64,000 nucleotides of DNA from Beta vulgaris subsp. vulgaris (GCF_026745355.1 NC_079206.1:16817082-16881081); one strand, 5' to 3'; counted from the first letter of the stretch, positions 1 to 12,246 are shown. Numbers and translations: made by a program. Notes: generated from the sequence alone by a model not told the origin.

Positions 1-241
1 ATCATAAATAAATTCAAAAAAAATTCTATTTTATTCATAGGATTTAACTTTGAAAAGTAATAAAAAAACAAAAAAAATGGTGAGAGACTTAAGTGACAGA
101 AACTAAACCAATCAAATTTTGCAACTAAAACCAATTATACTTCGTATGTCTAATGTTCAAATTTTGACTCTTATGCCGAAGAAAATTTAGTTTCTGTTCG
201 AAAAAAAATTCAAGCACGCATCGCGTGCAAAAAAATTCTAG
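1..241 (+). mobile_element. Helitron 3' end (5' part lies outside the window)
   Basis: The stretch ends in a GC-rich hairpin (gcacgcatcgcgtgc, 214-228) followed about 10 bases later by CTAG at 238-241 and then T. This is the hallmark of a Helitron 3' terminus (hairpin, then CTRR, inserted before T). The same sequence lies in reverse orientation at 54787-55030, which supports a dispersed element. No coding sequence is seen, so it is a non-autonomous copy or the tail of a longer one. Confidence 0.72.
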
Positions 242-2983
242 TACTATCTACCTAAAGTGAAAGATTTGTATACATGCTAAAACATTGTATAATTGATCGT
301 TAGGCAATATAAGAGGAAAGTACTCTAAATAATTCATGCTTGATCTTTGTATGATGATTATTGCTGCTTTTTCTTTCTTAATTACTGAGTGACTGCTCTT
401 GGAACTAGTTTATGATATGCCCTTAGCCATATTGAATGAGAATGAAGTCACGGATTCGTAGTTTTCGTTTCCTCTTTCTATAAATATATGGGTAGATACT
501 TAGATTATTGATTCCATATTTTTTATTTGGTTTGGTTAGGAGTGAAAAGCTATGCAAATGGAGGAGTGAAAAAGTTGCAGTATGATGAAAGTTTTGGGAA
601 GCAAGAACAACACCCTCCCCATTAACTGATATCAATTTTGGCGATTCTTAAAATTTAAATATGTGCATTGATCAAAAGTATATTATGAATATTTACACTA
701 TGAATTTATTAATTTGAATATATGAAGACTAAGCATTTGTCAGCCAAAAGTATATTATGAATATTTACACATTGAACTTATGGAAGGATTTGATTTCATT
801 ACCTATAATAATTCAATCTTTTGACGTTAAGTGAGGCGTTGATTATGGCATTGTGCAATCAAGGAAAGTCAGAATCATCAAGTGATACATGGACATTTAT
901 TCTGAATTTCTTACATATGGCAGTTTTTTTTGTGAGGATGACACGTAGCAAATTTAATGGCAGCTCGACACATAGGCAAATATGACTTATCTTTATATGT
1001 AGATATAGATATAGATACAGCGAAATATGTGTCTTCCGAAATCTTCCGCTGTATCTTGGTACAATTGTGGATTTACCAAGAACTGGAAGAACTACAATTG
1101 TGGATTTTTATCTGTATCTTGGTACAGAACCATTTACTACAATATGTATCTTAGAATAAAGAACCATTGTATATGCTTTATTCTATTATTCAATTTATTT
1201 TTACTTATTGTGGAAAATGTTGATTTTCTTAAGTTTTGTTGAAGGTTCGTTTTATTAAATTTATTTTTACTTGTTTAATTTGAACTTATTTTAATTACAC
1301 TCAAATTAGCTGAACTTATTGAAATTTATTTAAGGTTTTAATTACACTAAAATTAGCTGAACTTATTGAAATTTATTTAAGGTTATTTTATAAGTTGTTA
1401 AACTTATTGCAAACTTATCATAATTTAACTATATTTTTTTATATAAAAAAATAAAGAAATTTTCCGCCTGAATAATAATACATTAAGGAGTTAACTACCT
1501 TTTAAGAACCTAAAGTATTCATCTTTTTTCCGTTAAAGACTTAAAATACATTTTTGCTTCCTTAAGGGATTAACACTAATCGACGTTAACCTATTTGCTT
1601 ATAAATTAACGACAAACCTAATTATGAAATACAACAGCCTGAAAATAAAGAGAAAAAAACCTAAACCTTCCTTTACAATTTTCTTTTCACTGTGAGAAAA
1701 TATCAGTCACAAGAAGATCAAAAGAAACTCATTCATCTTTGTTTTTATGTTAATCAAAGCCTACATGTGAAGCCTTTAAAAAAAAAAAAGCCTATATGTG
1801 AAGGTGAGAAAATTCAATTTTCTTTACTATCTTATAATTTTTTTTGGTTTTTGTTTATATTTTTCTTATCTCTTCTTGGATTAATTTTTTTTTATCTGTA
1901 AAGATTGTATGTCTGTGCCATTAAACTAACTGAAAAACATGATTAATTAAGATGTTTACTTTGTGCTTAGACTAAAAAACTGACTTGGATTTAATAATCT
2001 TGAAAATTCTGGTGAGAATTGTGGATCCTTGCCGAAAGAAAGAGAATACCTAGACTTAAAACTAAAGCAAGTATGATGCTCATGAATCAGATTGAAAAAA
2101 AAAAGAAAAAACAGGATGAAGATGACTTAGTACACTAAACAAATGGAAAAATTAAATTTTGGTTTGGGTTAAAGGAGCTTTATAATTTTTTAATCAAGCA
2201 TCATATGTTAAACTAATTAACAATTGTTTCCCAACACTAAGTGAAAGTAGATGTTGTTTTTTTGTGCTAAAATTGAACATTCATGTTTAATTTGTTTCAT
2301 GTTCTAATTGTGTACTCTTAAATTTTATTTTCGTGTCATTTAATTCAGAACATGGTTGATAAACATGAAATAGTGATATATCATGGAAGGTATTGGCAGA
2401 AGTGCAGAAGACTTACAAAACGGATTGTATAAATTTTTGTCACTTCCTATCAGGTTTTGGTAAATAGTTTTGTTTTATTTTTCAGGAAATTATAGCTTAA
2501 TAATTGACTTTTTTCTATTAAATTAATTTTTCTCTTTTTGGTGTTTAACGGTGTTTTCAAATAATTCCTTGAAGGAGCAAAAAATTACTTTAAGTCCTTA
2601 AAGGAAAAAAATGAAAATAATCCCGATATATGCTGAATTAAAAAATATATCCCTGGATTCCATCCACATAGGACATGGTTGTTTATTTTTAAATATTGTC
2701 ACTAAACATAACAGTTGGTCAAATTAGTGGTCTAACTCTGATTGGATAGATATTTATTTCAACTAACAGTACAACACATATCAATTATTAGTTGTATTAG
2801 AGTTACAAAAATTAGAATTGAACTTAAATTTACTCGAGAAGAGAGAAACCATTCCAGCAGCCGACGTGCCTTAATTTAAGAGCAAGAGATCGAGTTTGTT
2901 TCGGAGAAGCCTGCTATTGATATATAGAGGTCAACAAGTATTGTCTCTCATTTACTTCTTTTACTTTCTTTTTATGTAGAAAT
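242..2983. other. AT-rich intergenic DNA, no gene seen
   Basis: No coding stretch is convincing; the short open frames have no recognisable domain. It contains a 47-bp tandem duplication (1291-1337 and 1338-1384) and a repeated phrase around 690-770. Poly-A and poly-T tracts are frequent. Confidence 0.6.
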
Positions 2984-2986
2984 TAA

Positions 2987-3859
2987 GGTTATGGTTAGTT
3001 CACTTGAAAATTTCTGACTGAACTTATTTAATCTGATTTGAATTTATTTTTTCTGATCTGATCTAAATTTATTTTTTCTGATCAGATCTGAACTTTTTTA
3101 GTCTGATCTGATCTGATTTACAAGATCTTATCTTTTATAAAATATATTATCACCTAAAAATAGATGAAAAATATTGTCAAACATGCCAAACATGGATGTC
3201 CCATATCAATTGGCTATTATGCTTTCTGCATTCACATTTCAAAATTTCATCCGATTGTATAAGTTGGATATACCGATTTCAAGGACCGTAAATATTGCAC
3301 CAAGTAGAGCAGATTGTGATATATTCAATGACTTGCGTAAGAAAGAAATGGATAGGATGCAACTTCAAATAGCTAGAGAGATTTGGAATTCGGTAGGAAG
3401 AGGTATACCAGATCTAAAATTATAATTTGTATCTCGCACTTAGCTTATTTTGAAATGTAATCCGAATTTAGTAGTTTTGTTGTCATGAATTTGAGCTATC
3501 ATATTTTATATATGTCTTATTTTTGCGCCAATCTTATGTCTTTAACACGTGGCTTTTGATTTTCTATTATTTAATAACAACGAAATAACTTAAAATAATG
3601 ATAACAATGACATTTATAATGATAACAACGAGATTAATAATAATTACCAATATTAATAATTAATAAGTACAACAACAACAATAATAATCCGTTTGAACAA
3701 ATGTACTAGTAAATAATAGTATTAATAGTAATAATGAGTTTTTAAATATAAGCATTATCTGATCTGAACTTATCTGATCTGATCTGATCTAATCTGAACT
3801 TATTTGTTTCATCTGATCTGATTTGAAATAAGCAAACATAAGATAAACTGAACATAGCC
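2987..3859 (+). mobile_element. PIF/Harbinger-type DNA transposon, internally deleted
   Basis: Terminal inverted repeats GGTTATGGTTAG at 2987 and GAACATAGCC ending at 3859 are flanked on both sides by TAA (2984-2986 and 3860-3862). A 3-bp TAA/TTA duplication is the standard target site of PIF/Harbinger elements. Subterminal runs of the TCTGATC motif (3035-3125, 3760-3830) are shared with the shorter element at 56487-56833. The middle carries a transposase-like coding remnant, so this may be a parent-type copy of that MITE family. Confidence 0.75.
3174..3425 (+). pseudogene. Possible HARBI1/ALP1-like transposase C-terminal fragment
   Basis: The 83-residue open frame contains FQNFIRLYKLD near residue 23, which resembles the 'LHNFIR' segment near the end of plant PIF/Harbinger nucleases (HARBI1, ALP1-like proteins). 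It ends in a helix like 'MQLQIAREIWNS', again typical of the family's C-terminus. The family is normally about 350-450 residues and most of the DDE nuclease is missing, so this is a remnant. It sits inside an element with TAA target duplications, which is independent support for PIF/Harbinger. The start Met is arbitrary. The assignment is by eye from two short motifs. Confidence 0.45.
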
Positions 3860-3862
3860 TAA

Positions 3863-4052
3863 GAATCAAGAAATATCTTGGTCAAATGAAAGAAATCTAG
3901 AGAGAATTGTTACAGGATGAAGAAATAAAATCGTAAAACTGAACTTACTAACAGAAAGCTCGAGAATGAGTATTTATACAAGAGGTAGTTAATTATAAAT
4001 CTCTAACTAACTAGTTAACTAGGATACATAATTAATTACAAATAATCTTATA
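3863..4052 (-). repeat. Remnant of a Copia 3' LTR
   Basis: It directly follows, on the minus strand, the RNase H end of the Copia remnant. A purine-rich segment (tgaaggagtagtataag on the minus strand, near 4050) could be the polypurine tract. A TATA-like tataaatac is present on the minus strand near 3975. The far LTR end is lost at the border with the Harbinger element, and no second LTR was found. Confidence 0.4.
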
Positions 4053-4517
4053 CTACTCCTTCAAGCTGGACTTTTGAAACAAGGCCAAGCTTGAAACACA
4101 GAGTATGATGTCATGTAGAAGGCAAGGCTTAGTGAACAAATCTGGCAGTTGATTTGTACTCTTCACATGAGTTGTAGTGAAGAAGCCTGCTTCAACTTGT
4201 TCTCTAATATAATTCATATCCCTTTTAAAATGTTTAGCCTTTTCATGAAACTTGGGATTCTGAGTCAAATGTTTTGTTGAACAGTTATCATAATATATTG
4301 TGATGGGAAGAGGAATTAGTACTGTGAGATCTTCTAATAATCCATGGATCCATACAATTTCACTGGGTGTTGCTGACATACTTATGTATTCAGCCTCAAC
4401 AAAAGATTTACTAATTGTAGATTGCTTTTTTGTCTTCCAAGCAACTAAATTAGTACTTAAGAAACACATCATAAGCACTGAGAGATCTACATACTTGTAA
4501 ATTGACAAGCACTCCAA
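4053..4517 (-). pseudogene. Copia RNase H domain fragment
   Basis: The frame contains LVAWKTKKQSTISKSFVEAEY followed by YYDNCSTKHLTQNPKFHEKAKH, the conserved Copia RNase H signature ('SWKSKKQ..S.STAEAEY' and 'DN..A..L..NP..H.R.KH'). One changed position is the usual 'SSAEAEY' Ser/Thr cluster, here SFVEAEY. The end '..LFTKPC' is the usual polyprotein C-terminus. It would remove the RNA strand during reverse transcription. It is separated from the reverse transcriptase by a stop and frameshift at about 4518-4585. Confidence 0.8.
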
Positions 4518-4585
4518 TCAGCATCACTTTATGCCATAACATCTAATTTGTTGTGAGAAGAATAGGACAAACCATGATCTATTAT

Positions 4586-5062
4586 TCATTTCAAATACTT
4601 GACAATGTGTAAGGCTGCTCTGAGATGTGGCACTCTTGGTTGGTGCATAAATTGGCTCAAGTGCTGAACATAATAAGATAAATCAGGTCTTGTGAGACCC
4701 AAGTACAACAATTTTCCAACCAACCTTCTGTATAAATCAAGCTCATGAAGAATATCACCAACATCAATGGATAATTTCAAGCCAGTAAATAAAGGAGTTG
4801 GTGATACATCACATTGTAACATATCACAATCGATAAGAATGTCTTTAATATATTTCTTCTGTGAAAGAAATATACCATCTAAGGTCCTTGACATCTTAAC
4901 TCCCAAGAAGTAACTTAGAGCACCCAAATCTTTGATTGTAAAAGCTTCATGAAAAGCATGTTTCATTTTGTCAATTTGAGACATACTTGTTTCTGTAAGC
5001 ACCATATCATCAACATAGACTAATATATCCAAGAAATGACTATCCAAATGTCTAGTAAACAA
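4586..5062 (-). pseudogene. Copia reverse transcriptase, C-terminal half
   Basis: LVYVDDMVLTETS near residue 13 holds the YVDD catalytic box of Copia reverse transcriptases, so the metal-binding aspartates are still present. It is followed by FTIKDLGALSYFLGVK and a 'RRLVGKLLYLGLTRPDLSY' segment, both diagnostic. The domain is split from its N-terminal half by a decayed stretch at 5063-5157. Confidence 0.85.
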
Positions 5063-5157
5063 AGTATTTGGATTGTATAAAGCCCGAACTCTTCAAAAAA
5101 TTGTTGAGTTCTTTATTCACTTTTTGGATGCCTGTTTAAGTGCATAAATGGACTTTT

Positions 5158-5538
5158 TCAGCTTAAAAACTTCACCTTTGCTCGCTTTGTATACCAAGCA
5201 GGAGGTACCATATAAACTTCCTCCTTTAAGAAGCCATGCAAGAAAGTATTATTAACATCTAACTGACACAAGGGCCAACCATAAGCATTCGCACCAACAA
5301 TTATAAAACTCTTAACATTGGCAAGTTTTGCTACATTAGCAAAAGTTTGAGTGAAATCCCGATCTTCAACTTGGTGATATTCAGTGGCAACCAAACGTGC
5401 CTTATATTTCTGTATAGTTCCATCTGGATTCAATTTTGTTTTATAAATCCATTTTGATCCAATAGCATCTTTGTTAACAGGTAATGCAATCAACTCCCAA
5501 GTCTCATTAGCTTCTAGATCTTGTAACTCTTTTTCCAT
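5158..5538 (-). pseudogene. Copia reverse transcriptase, N-terminal half
   Basis: The segment starts MEKELQDLEANETWEL and continues SKWIYKTKLNPDGTIQKYK, ARLVA and QLDVNNTFLHGFLKEEVYM, matching in order the conserved start of Copia reverse transcriptases ('LP..K..IG.KWV.K.K...DG...R.KARLVAKG'; 'QLDVKTAFLNG.L.EEVYM'). ARLVATEYHQ in place of the usual ARLVAKGFxQ shows drift. The frame ends at 5158 before the rest of the domain. Confidence 0.85.
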
Positions 5539-6102
5539 AGCCTTAATTCAGTTAGGATCATTTTTAGCTTAATTATAGTTTTTAGGCTCATTTACGTGAG
5601 AATAACTGAATAATAATGTAGATGATTCAGTCAAAGAAGAGGAAAGTGTGCTTGGATGTACTTTATGAGGAATGTAGGTGTTAACAAAATCAGCTAATTT
5701 CACAGAAGGAATAACATTTTTGTATGAATGTCTGGGAATATGTTAAACAGAACAAGTAGTTGTAAAATCAGGAGGTGGGGAAATAGATTCAGAGGAAGAA
5801 GAAATATATGTTTGAGAAGGATAACACATAGAAATATCAGCAGGAGATATAGAAGTATCATCAGAAAAAGATATTAGAGATCGGATTAGTAGAATTATAA
5901 GAAGACATAGGAGATGGACTCAGTTGTTCTATAATATTGGGATTAATAGAATGAGACAAAGATGAAGGAGAAATATGATCACACTCATTATTGAAATTAA
6001 CAAGTGTGGGAGAAGAACTTTTAGAAGAAGAGAATTTTGTATGATATGGAAATGTTGATTCATAGAAAATAACATCTCTTGAAATAAAGAAAGTATGAGG
6101 GT

Positions 6103-6798
6103 TTATATCACATAACTTACAAGCTTTCTAACCATATGGGTGACCCAAAAAGATACACTCTTTTCTCTAGGGCCAAATTTATATTTATAAACATGCATAT
6201 TATATGCATAGCACGAACATCCAAAGATTCTCAAGTTGTCATATGAGAGAGATTGTTGAAACATGACTTCGTAAGGAGACTTCCACTGTAACATACATCT
6301 TAACAGACAACTTATTAATGATATGAGTGGTTGTAAGAATGCAATCCCCCCATTACTTCTTATGTAAATTAGCATTAAATTTTGGTGCCCTAGCCATCTC
6401 CAACAAGTACTTGTGTTTCATCTCAACTCTATCATTTGGTTGAAGCACATGAAGCACACATTTCTGATGGATGATTCCTCTATCAACAAATAAAGTCAAA
6501 CATTGTTCTTTAAGGACTTTAGTGACATTATCAAATCTAATCCCTTTCACCTTTTTATTAAACTTAGTCTTAATAAGAGCCAAGAAATCAACAATGATTT
6601 TAGATACATGACCCTTATTATGCAATAAAAATGTCCAAACAACTTGATATAATCATCCAAAACTGTAAGGAAGTAAGATGCACCATTTAAAAGCATTGAC
6701 TTTATAAGGTCCCAAAGATTCAAATGTAATAAATCAAAACAAGATGTTGTTCTAGTAGTACTAACACTAGTGGAAGAAATCCTAACTGATCCGGTCAA
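6103..6798 (-). pseudogene. Copia integrase fragments in three frames
   Basis: Three overlapping frames (6798-6547, 6625-6353, 6375-6103) together follow a Copia integrase core. 'ASYFLTVLDDYIKLFG' matches the YFLTFIDDYSR segment, 'KKVKGIRFDN' matches the K.LRSDNG segment, and 'KSPYEVMF', 'LRIFGCSCYAYN' match the PYE..F and LR.FGC.CY segments. The frames change at about 6600 and 6365, and LRSDNG has become IRFDN, so one catalytic aspartate context is altered. It is non-functional. Confidence 0.8.
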
Positions 6799-8039
6799 AA
6801 TGGGATTAACTGATCTGGAATGGATCGGATCGGTTAGGATAGTGGTTAAGAAAAGTTAATTGATCCGATTGTGAAATGGGTCAGTTACTTGAGTCAACTG
6901 ATGCGGTTTTGCATACAACCGCAACAATCTCAAAATCCTAACCCTGTAGTTCGGATACGACCTGGGTACAATCTCAACTACAAACTCATTCTCCCTCAAC
7001 TTCACACTTGGCCTAGTACACCTACACTTCCTACTTCTACTCTTATTAACTTTCTCCCCTTCCGTTGTTTGTGACAAACATCCAGAAACCTCTTCATTAA
7101 CATGGCTACTCTTATCACGACTTATGTTGTCACCAAGTTTCTCATCAACTTCACTTGGCCTCGACTCACACGTACACGACCCCCGCTCATATTTTGACAT
7201 GATACCCTCATGAACCGTGTCTTCATCACCTAACCCAACGGTAAGCCTCCTCACAAGGCTACTAACCGATGGGATACTTTCACTACTCTCGCTCGTACTC
7301 TTACATTTTTCTCCCTTACTCTTGTCCTCATTAACACTTCCCCGACCCTCCCCAACATCCTCCTCCTCATTCCCTTGCTTACCTTCTTCCCCACCTGCCT
7401 TCTGCCCACCACCACCTTCTTCCCCACCACCACCAACCTACTCACCACCTTCTTCCCCACCACCACCAACCTGCCCACCACCTTCTTCCCCAGCAGCCTG
7501 CTCCTGCCCAGCTAACTCACCACCTTCCTCTTCCTCCCCACCAGCCTGCTCTTGTCCAGCTAACTCACCACCTTCCTCTTCTTCCACACCTGCCTGCTGC
7601 CCAACTAACCCCCCATCATCACCATGCTCATCATCAGCTAACTCCCCATCTTCTTCCCCACCTTCTCACTGCTCACCTGCCTGCTCCCCTACTACTTCCC
7701 CACTTCCCTGCTCCCCTACTACTTCCCCACCTGCCTGCTCCCCTACTACTTCCCCACCTCCCTGCTCCCCACCTATCTCCCTACCTTCTTCCCCTTCTGT
7801 TGTCCACATACACCACCTATCTCCTCACTTTCTTCCCCTACTCCTTGCTGCCCACCTATCCCACCTATCTCCTCACCTTCTTCCCCTCCTCCCTGGTGTG
7901 CACCTACACAACCACCAACCTCCTGCTCACCTCCGATCTCTCCCTTATGATCATGCTCATCATCATTCTCATCACCAAAAACATGATCCTCCACATCAAA
8001 TTCTTGCCCATGCTCACCTTCAAACCCCTCATTTTCACC

Positions 8040-8681
8040 TAGAGATGGCAGTGGGTAATGGTTCCTACCCGGATCCGTGGATCCAGATCCATTTTTGACG
8101 AATCTGGATCCTCAAATTTTGGACCCTGTGGATCCGGGTAGGATCTGGATCTTTCTTGAAAAAAACGGATCTGGACCGAGTCCTAAATTTTTACCTAGAT
8201 CCAGATCCGTTTACTCATTTTTATAATATTATTATAATTAAACATTATATTTTGATAATATTATAATATTAGTTATTACATGTAAAATGGATTTTCGCTT
8301 GAATTTTAGATTATTATTCTAATTATTGTGTGATTTTTTGTGCGAATTTACAGGATAATTAAGTTTGAAAATTGGGTTGATAACTATCTACAGTTTGATA
8401 ATTGAATAGTTGTAAGTAGTTGCAATAGTTATTTTTAAAAATTTAAATGTATTTTTTGGTTGATATTAGATGACTTTATTATTTAAAATCTTTAATTATT
8501 ATGAAAATTAGGTTAGTTAGAAGACAATAGGCAATGATCCGTTTTGGATTTGTTTAGGACCCAGATCCATACGGATCTGAATATGGATCCGCATTCTTAT
8601 TACCAGTGGATCTAGGTAGGATCTGGATCCTTGTCAAAAAAACGGATCTGGATCTGGATCCTACACATTTCCATCTCTATA
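8040..8681. mobile_element. hAT-type MITE inserted in the last exon
   Basis: The terminal repeats are TAGAGATGGCA at 8040 and the inverse CCATCTCTA ending at 8679. Near-identical 8-mers ttttcacc (8032-8039) and atttcacc (8682-8689) flank it, with two extra bases (TA) between the right terminus and its flank. The inside is full of GGATCTGGATCC-like phrases. Terminal TAGAGATGGCA and an 8-bp duplication fit the hAT superfamily. No transposase is encoded. Confidence 0.7.
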
Positions 8682-9048
8682 ATTTCACCATCTTGAACCC
8701 CCTCATTTTCACCACCGTCGAACCCCTCATTTTCTACATTAACACCGGCTTGTTGTACCCTCCTCAATACCCTCTGCTGATATGGGTTAAGGTTATCCCT
8801 AGGGCCTCTTTGCCTTTGTGCAACATTTAGTTCCCCATCCGACTCTGACTCCGCAACCACATTGTTCTCGTTCATGTCACAGACTCCACCACCTCCTTGA
8901 AATCTACACCCAATCCACTTAGTACTATCCGCATAATCTGTGAAATATACCAATACACAAATACATAATTCAATTGAAACTGTTTTCATATATTTACATG
9001 ACATTTTTAGAATATCACGTGTTATCTAGGTTTATGTGAACATATTTA

Positions 9049-9620
9049 GGGGGCGTTTGGTTTGGGATTTTTGGGAAAGGGTAAGAGAATCAACTAGCTC
9101 AATTCCCTTACTTGTTGTTTGTTAAGACATATCAATCATTCCCTTTACCCTCTCCTTTCCCCCAAACTCCTCTACTTTCATTCCCCACCCACCCCCAAGG
9201 TTTCACTTACCATTTTTTTCTTCTATCCCTTCAGATTTGAAGATTTTATGGTCGAATTCGACCATTTAAACCTCGAATTTCACTTTTATGAAGGTGGTGA
9301 GATAATAGAGAAGAAATAGTGAGAAAGGGGTGATTCTGACGACATAGGGGCTAGGGGCAGACCATTGGCGGGGATGGGGAAGCAGCGGCAGTGTTGGAGT
9401 GATGGTGACGGCGGCGGTGACGGAGTGAGGAAGGGCAGCGACAACCGGCAAGGCTTCAGGAAAGGCATAAATGGTAGAGGAATGGTGAGAGGAGGAAGAA
9501 AGGTGGAAGAAATATTATAGCAACCAAACAACTTTTTTAATCAAAGAGTTTTTGTTTCCTTTCCCCCTGTACCCCTTTCTTGATTCCATTCCCTTTGCCC
9601 TGTTGAAACCAAACGCCCCC
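9049..9620. mobile_element. Tourist-like (PIF/Harbinger) MITE in an intron
   Basis: Terminal repeats GGGGGCGTTTGGTTTG at 9049 and AAACCAAACGCCCCC ending at 9620 are near-perfect inverses and are flanked by TTA on both sides (9046-9048, 9621-9623). GC-rich ends of this form with a TTA/TAA duplication are typical Tourist elements. It has no transposase. It lies between candidate exons of the surrounding minus-strand pseudogene. Confidence 0.85.
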
Positions 9621-10739
9621 TTAACATATTAAACACATTTAAGGTTGTACATATTACCTCATACGCCATAGGTTGTGGACCAAAACTGTCCCTAGCCATA
9701 AGAGGATGCCTCTCCTCATATAATAAGAATTTTATTATTCACAATTAATCACTAATATATAGCATTCATAATATACATATAATTAATTCAACTAAAAATA
9801 GCTAAAATCATCATACCCCAAACTTTTCACAGTCCCTATTCACATTTTCATCATCATTACTTGTCATATTCACATCTGCAACCGACCAAGCCTTACACCT
9901 TGGAAACATACCTCATTTAATAGGTGGCCGGTTTAATCTATCTAGATACAAAATCTACAATACAAAACAAGGACTTTAAATTTAGTATACAATAACTTCA
10001 CATTTACACAATTTCTACATTATATTCAACATATATAACAAATACTCACAGCTAGATAATATGTGCAACCTCCACCAACCTTCGCATAACCATCCTTATA
10101 AAACTTGTCCGCAAAATGACGACCATGTAGTAAAAGCTTCACAATTATAAGGGTCGACGAATCATAACTACTTGCATCCATAGCAAAGGTTGCAGCAATA
10201 ACAAGATCCGATTCCAATCTTCGACAATTGGTCGGACATAATACATCACACAAGGCTAATATAAGGAAAGCAGTCTTAAATTCATATTCGTCATCCAAAC
10301 CACATGATCCCTCAACTTTTTCCACGACTTTCACCATAGGTATCCCAACCCCCATGCCATATTTAAGCCTAATAGCTTCCACCGCCCTCCTACAATCATC
10401 GTTACGTGCCTCCTTCGGCACCCACTTTAGCCTACAAGGGTTCCCTAAAACCCAATGAACCTGGTTCCTATCTAAAGGGTACTCCACACCGCTAGGCAAC
10501 TGTATCACCTTCTTCTCAACATCCAATGATGTCATCAACCAATAGCACAATGACCGAGGAAATCTTCTCCGCTTCAACTCCAACAACCCACCAAAACCCA
10601 ATTCCTTAACCCACTCCACTTTCATACGTGTAAAGCCAGCTACTACTCTACCAAAATCCTCCACCCTATAGTTTACATTAGGGTGGGAACCTTTACATTT
10701 TCTCAATTGCGTTTTACATACTTCTCCCCTTGACTTCAC

Positions 10740-12246
10740 TGCACCACCTCACTCAAATCATTTTTCAAAAACAAAATATCAAACACAAAACATAAATAAT
10801 CAACAACAACAAACATAACTTAACTCAAATTCTTCGTAACAAAAAACAACTATAAACCACTCACCCTATATATTTCTCCAGTTAACACATATCTCGCTTT
10901 CTTTCTTTTCTTCACACCCTTCATTAATTAAACCATGTTTTCAATTAAATACAATTCAATACGAACTACTTCTTGCTCAAAACATACAAAAACTTCTTAC
11001 CTTATCACCCACTCTTTTAGAACTCTTTCTTCTCCTCTTATCTACACCAATATTCACATCATCTTGTCAAGTTCATCAACAACCTCATTAAATATTACAA
11101 AAATAATACATAATCACAAACTTATGTCATCTAAATGAATTCATTTACCTCCAAACATTCAACTTCTTCCTCATACTCACCGCTTATTATGTCATCACTA
11201 TTATCACTAAATTGGTCCATCTTTCTACAAATTGTTGTATACAATTCCAACATTCATTTCAACTTTCAAATTCAACTATACCAGTTTCTGAAATTCTACT
11301 TTCAATCTATCTGAAATTATACTTTCAATAATTCAAATTTCCAATCAATATAACTGAATTTCTAATCCAACACAACAATGTATCAAATACTTAGCAACAC
11401 ATTTAAATATAAGTTTTTAACTACAAGAAGTCAATTATTTGTATTTAACCAAGTTATTTTTTAATATGTAATATGATTGTAAATATGTAATATTAGCCCA
11501 TAATCCTAATCAAAAGCGATTTTGCTTGTAATTGCATAAGTTTTCAATTGCAAGTTGTCATTTGCAAGTTCTAAACAAAAAAACGAAATTCAAACAAACT
11601 ACCAAATTCTCAATTTAACCTAACTGTCAAAATTAAAACAAACTGTCTCAATCCCTAATTTCCAAATTTCTATACCTATTAATTAATTCAAACCAAAATC
11701 AATATGAAGCAATATAAATTTCAGATCTAACCTTCACAATTAAAGGTTTTCACCTGAATTTTGTTTAATTTACCAAAAGCCTTCAAATTTCGATGCCTCG
11801 CAAAAACCACAACTTTCGCACTCCCTAACATCAGCAAATCCACGCCTCAATTCACCTCAATGTTTCGTTTCACCTGAATTTTTTTAATGTGATCCAAACT
11901 CATTAAATTATCTCACCTAAAATTATTGGTTACCTTGTTTTTAGGGAGAATTAGGGAGAATGGAGGAGTGATGAGCAAAAAGATAATAATGCAATAAACT
12001 AAAATTGGGATTCATAATTTGGCCAATTCACTTTAATGGAGAAAATTACATTTTTACCCCTAGGAGGGGTAACTACCAGCCCATACTGGGTATGGGTATA
12101 TCGCGGGCTCACCATAGAAGAATGTAAATGTATGACAGCTTGGATTGAGCATCATATCTCCTAATTCACTCCTTGAATCTTTTAAGAGTCAAAGGCCCCC
12201 AAACTAGTAGAGAACATATAAAGATTTTCTAAATTTGTTTATGATG
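10740..12246. other. Upstream region of the mobile-domain-like gene, no gene seen
   Basis: This is AC-rich then AT-rich DNA with no supported coding region on either strand. It should contain the promoter of the minus-strand pseudogene, but no clear TATA box was picked out. Short simple repeats only. Confidence 0.5.

Larger units (their letters stand above)
4053..6798 (-). mobile_element. Degenerate Ty1/Copia retrotransposon body
   Basis: Read on the minus strand, the order is integrase (6798-6103), a degraded linker (6102-5539), reverse transcriptase (5538-4586) and RNase H (4517-4053), which is the Copia domain order. Every domain is interrupted by frameshifts or stops. No gag or protease is seen; the upstream end abuts the mobile-domain-like pseudogene near 6800-6856. 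The linker keeps a Ser/Glu-rich, non-conserved character but no clean frame. This is an old insertion unable to code. Confidence 0.85.
6856..10739 (-). pseudogene. Multi-exon Ulp1-family/plant-mobile-domain-like gene, broken
   Basis: Exon 1 is 10739-10050 and starts with ATG. It encodes a conserved-looking block (WVKELGFGGLLELKRRRFPR, LCYWLMTSLDV, VHWVLGNP) of the kind found in plant proteins often annotated as Ulp1 protease family or aminotransferase-like mobile-domain proteins. It ends at a GTGAGT donor at 10049. Further plausible exons are 9875-9817, one near 9712-9660 (RHPLMARDSFGPQP), and a long last exon from 8937. The last exon runs into an acidic Gly/Glu/Gln-rich tail (about 8039-7300) and a basic end near 6860. 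Within the tail I see an in-frame stop at 7773, a frame change near 7790, and further stops near 7663 and 7439. A Harbinger MITE sits in an intron and a hAT element in the last exon. No Ulp1 catalytic domain is visible. It is probably dead, although exon 1 is undamaged. Confidence 0.55.

Noticed and set aside
7217..8098. 293-codon plus-strand frame rich in Pro, Ser and Cys
   Set aside because: It is the complement of the Gly/Glu-rich tail of the minus-strand pseudogene, runs into the hAT element, and has no signal peptide or domain.
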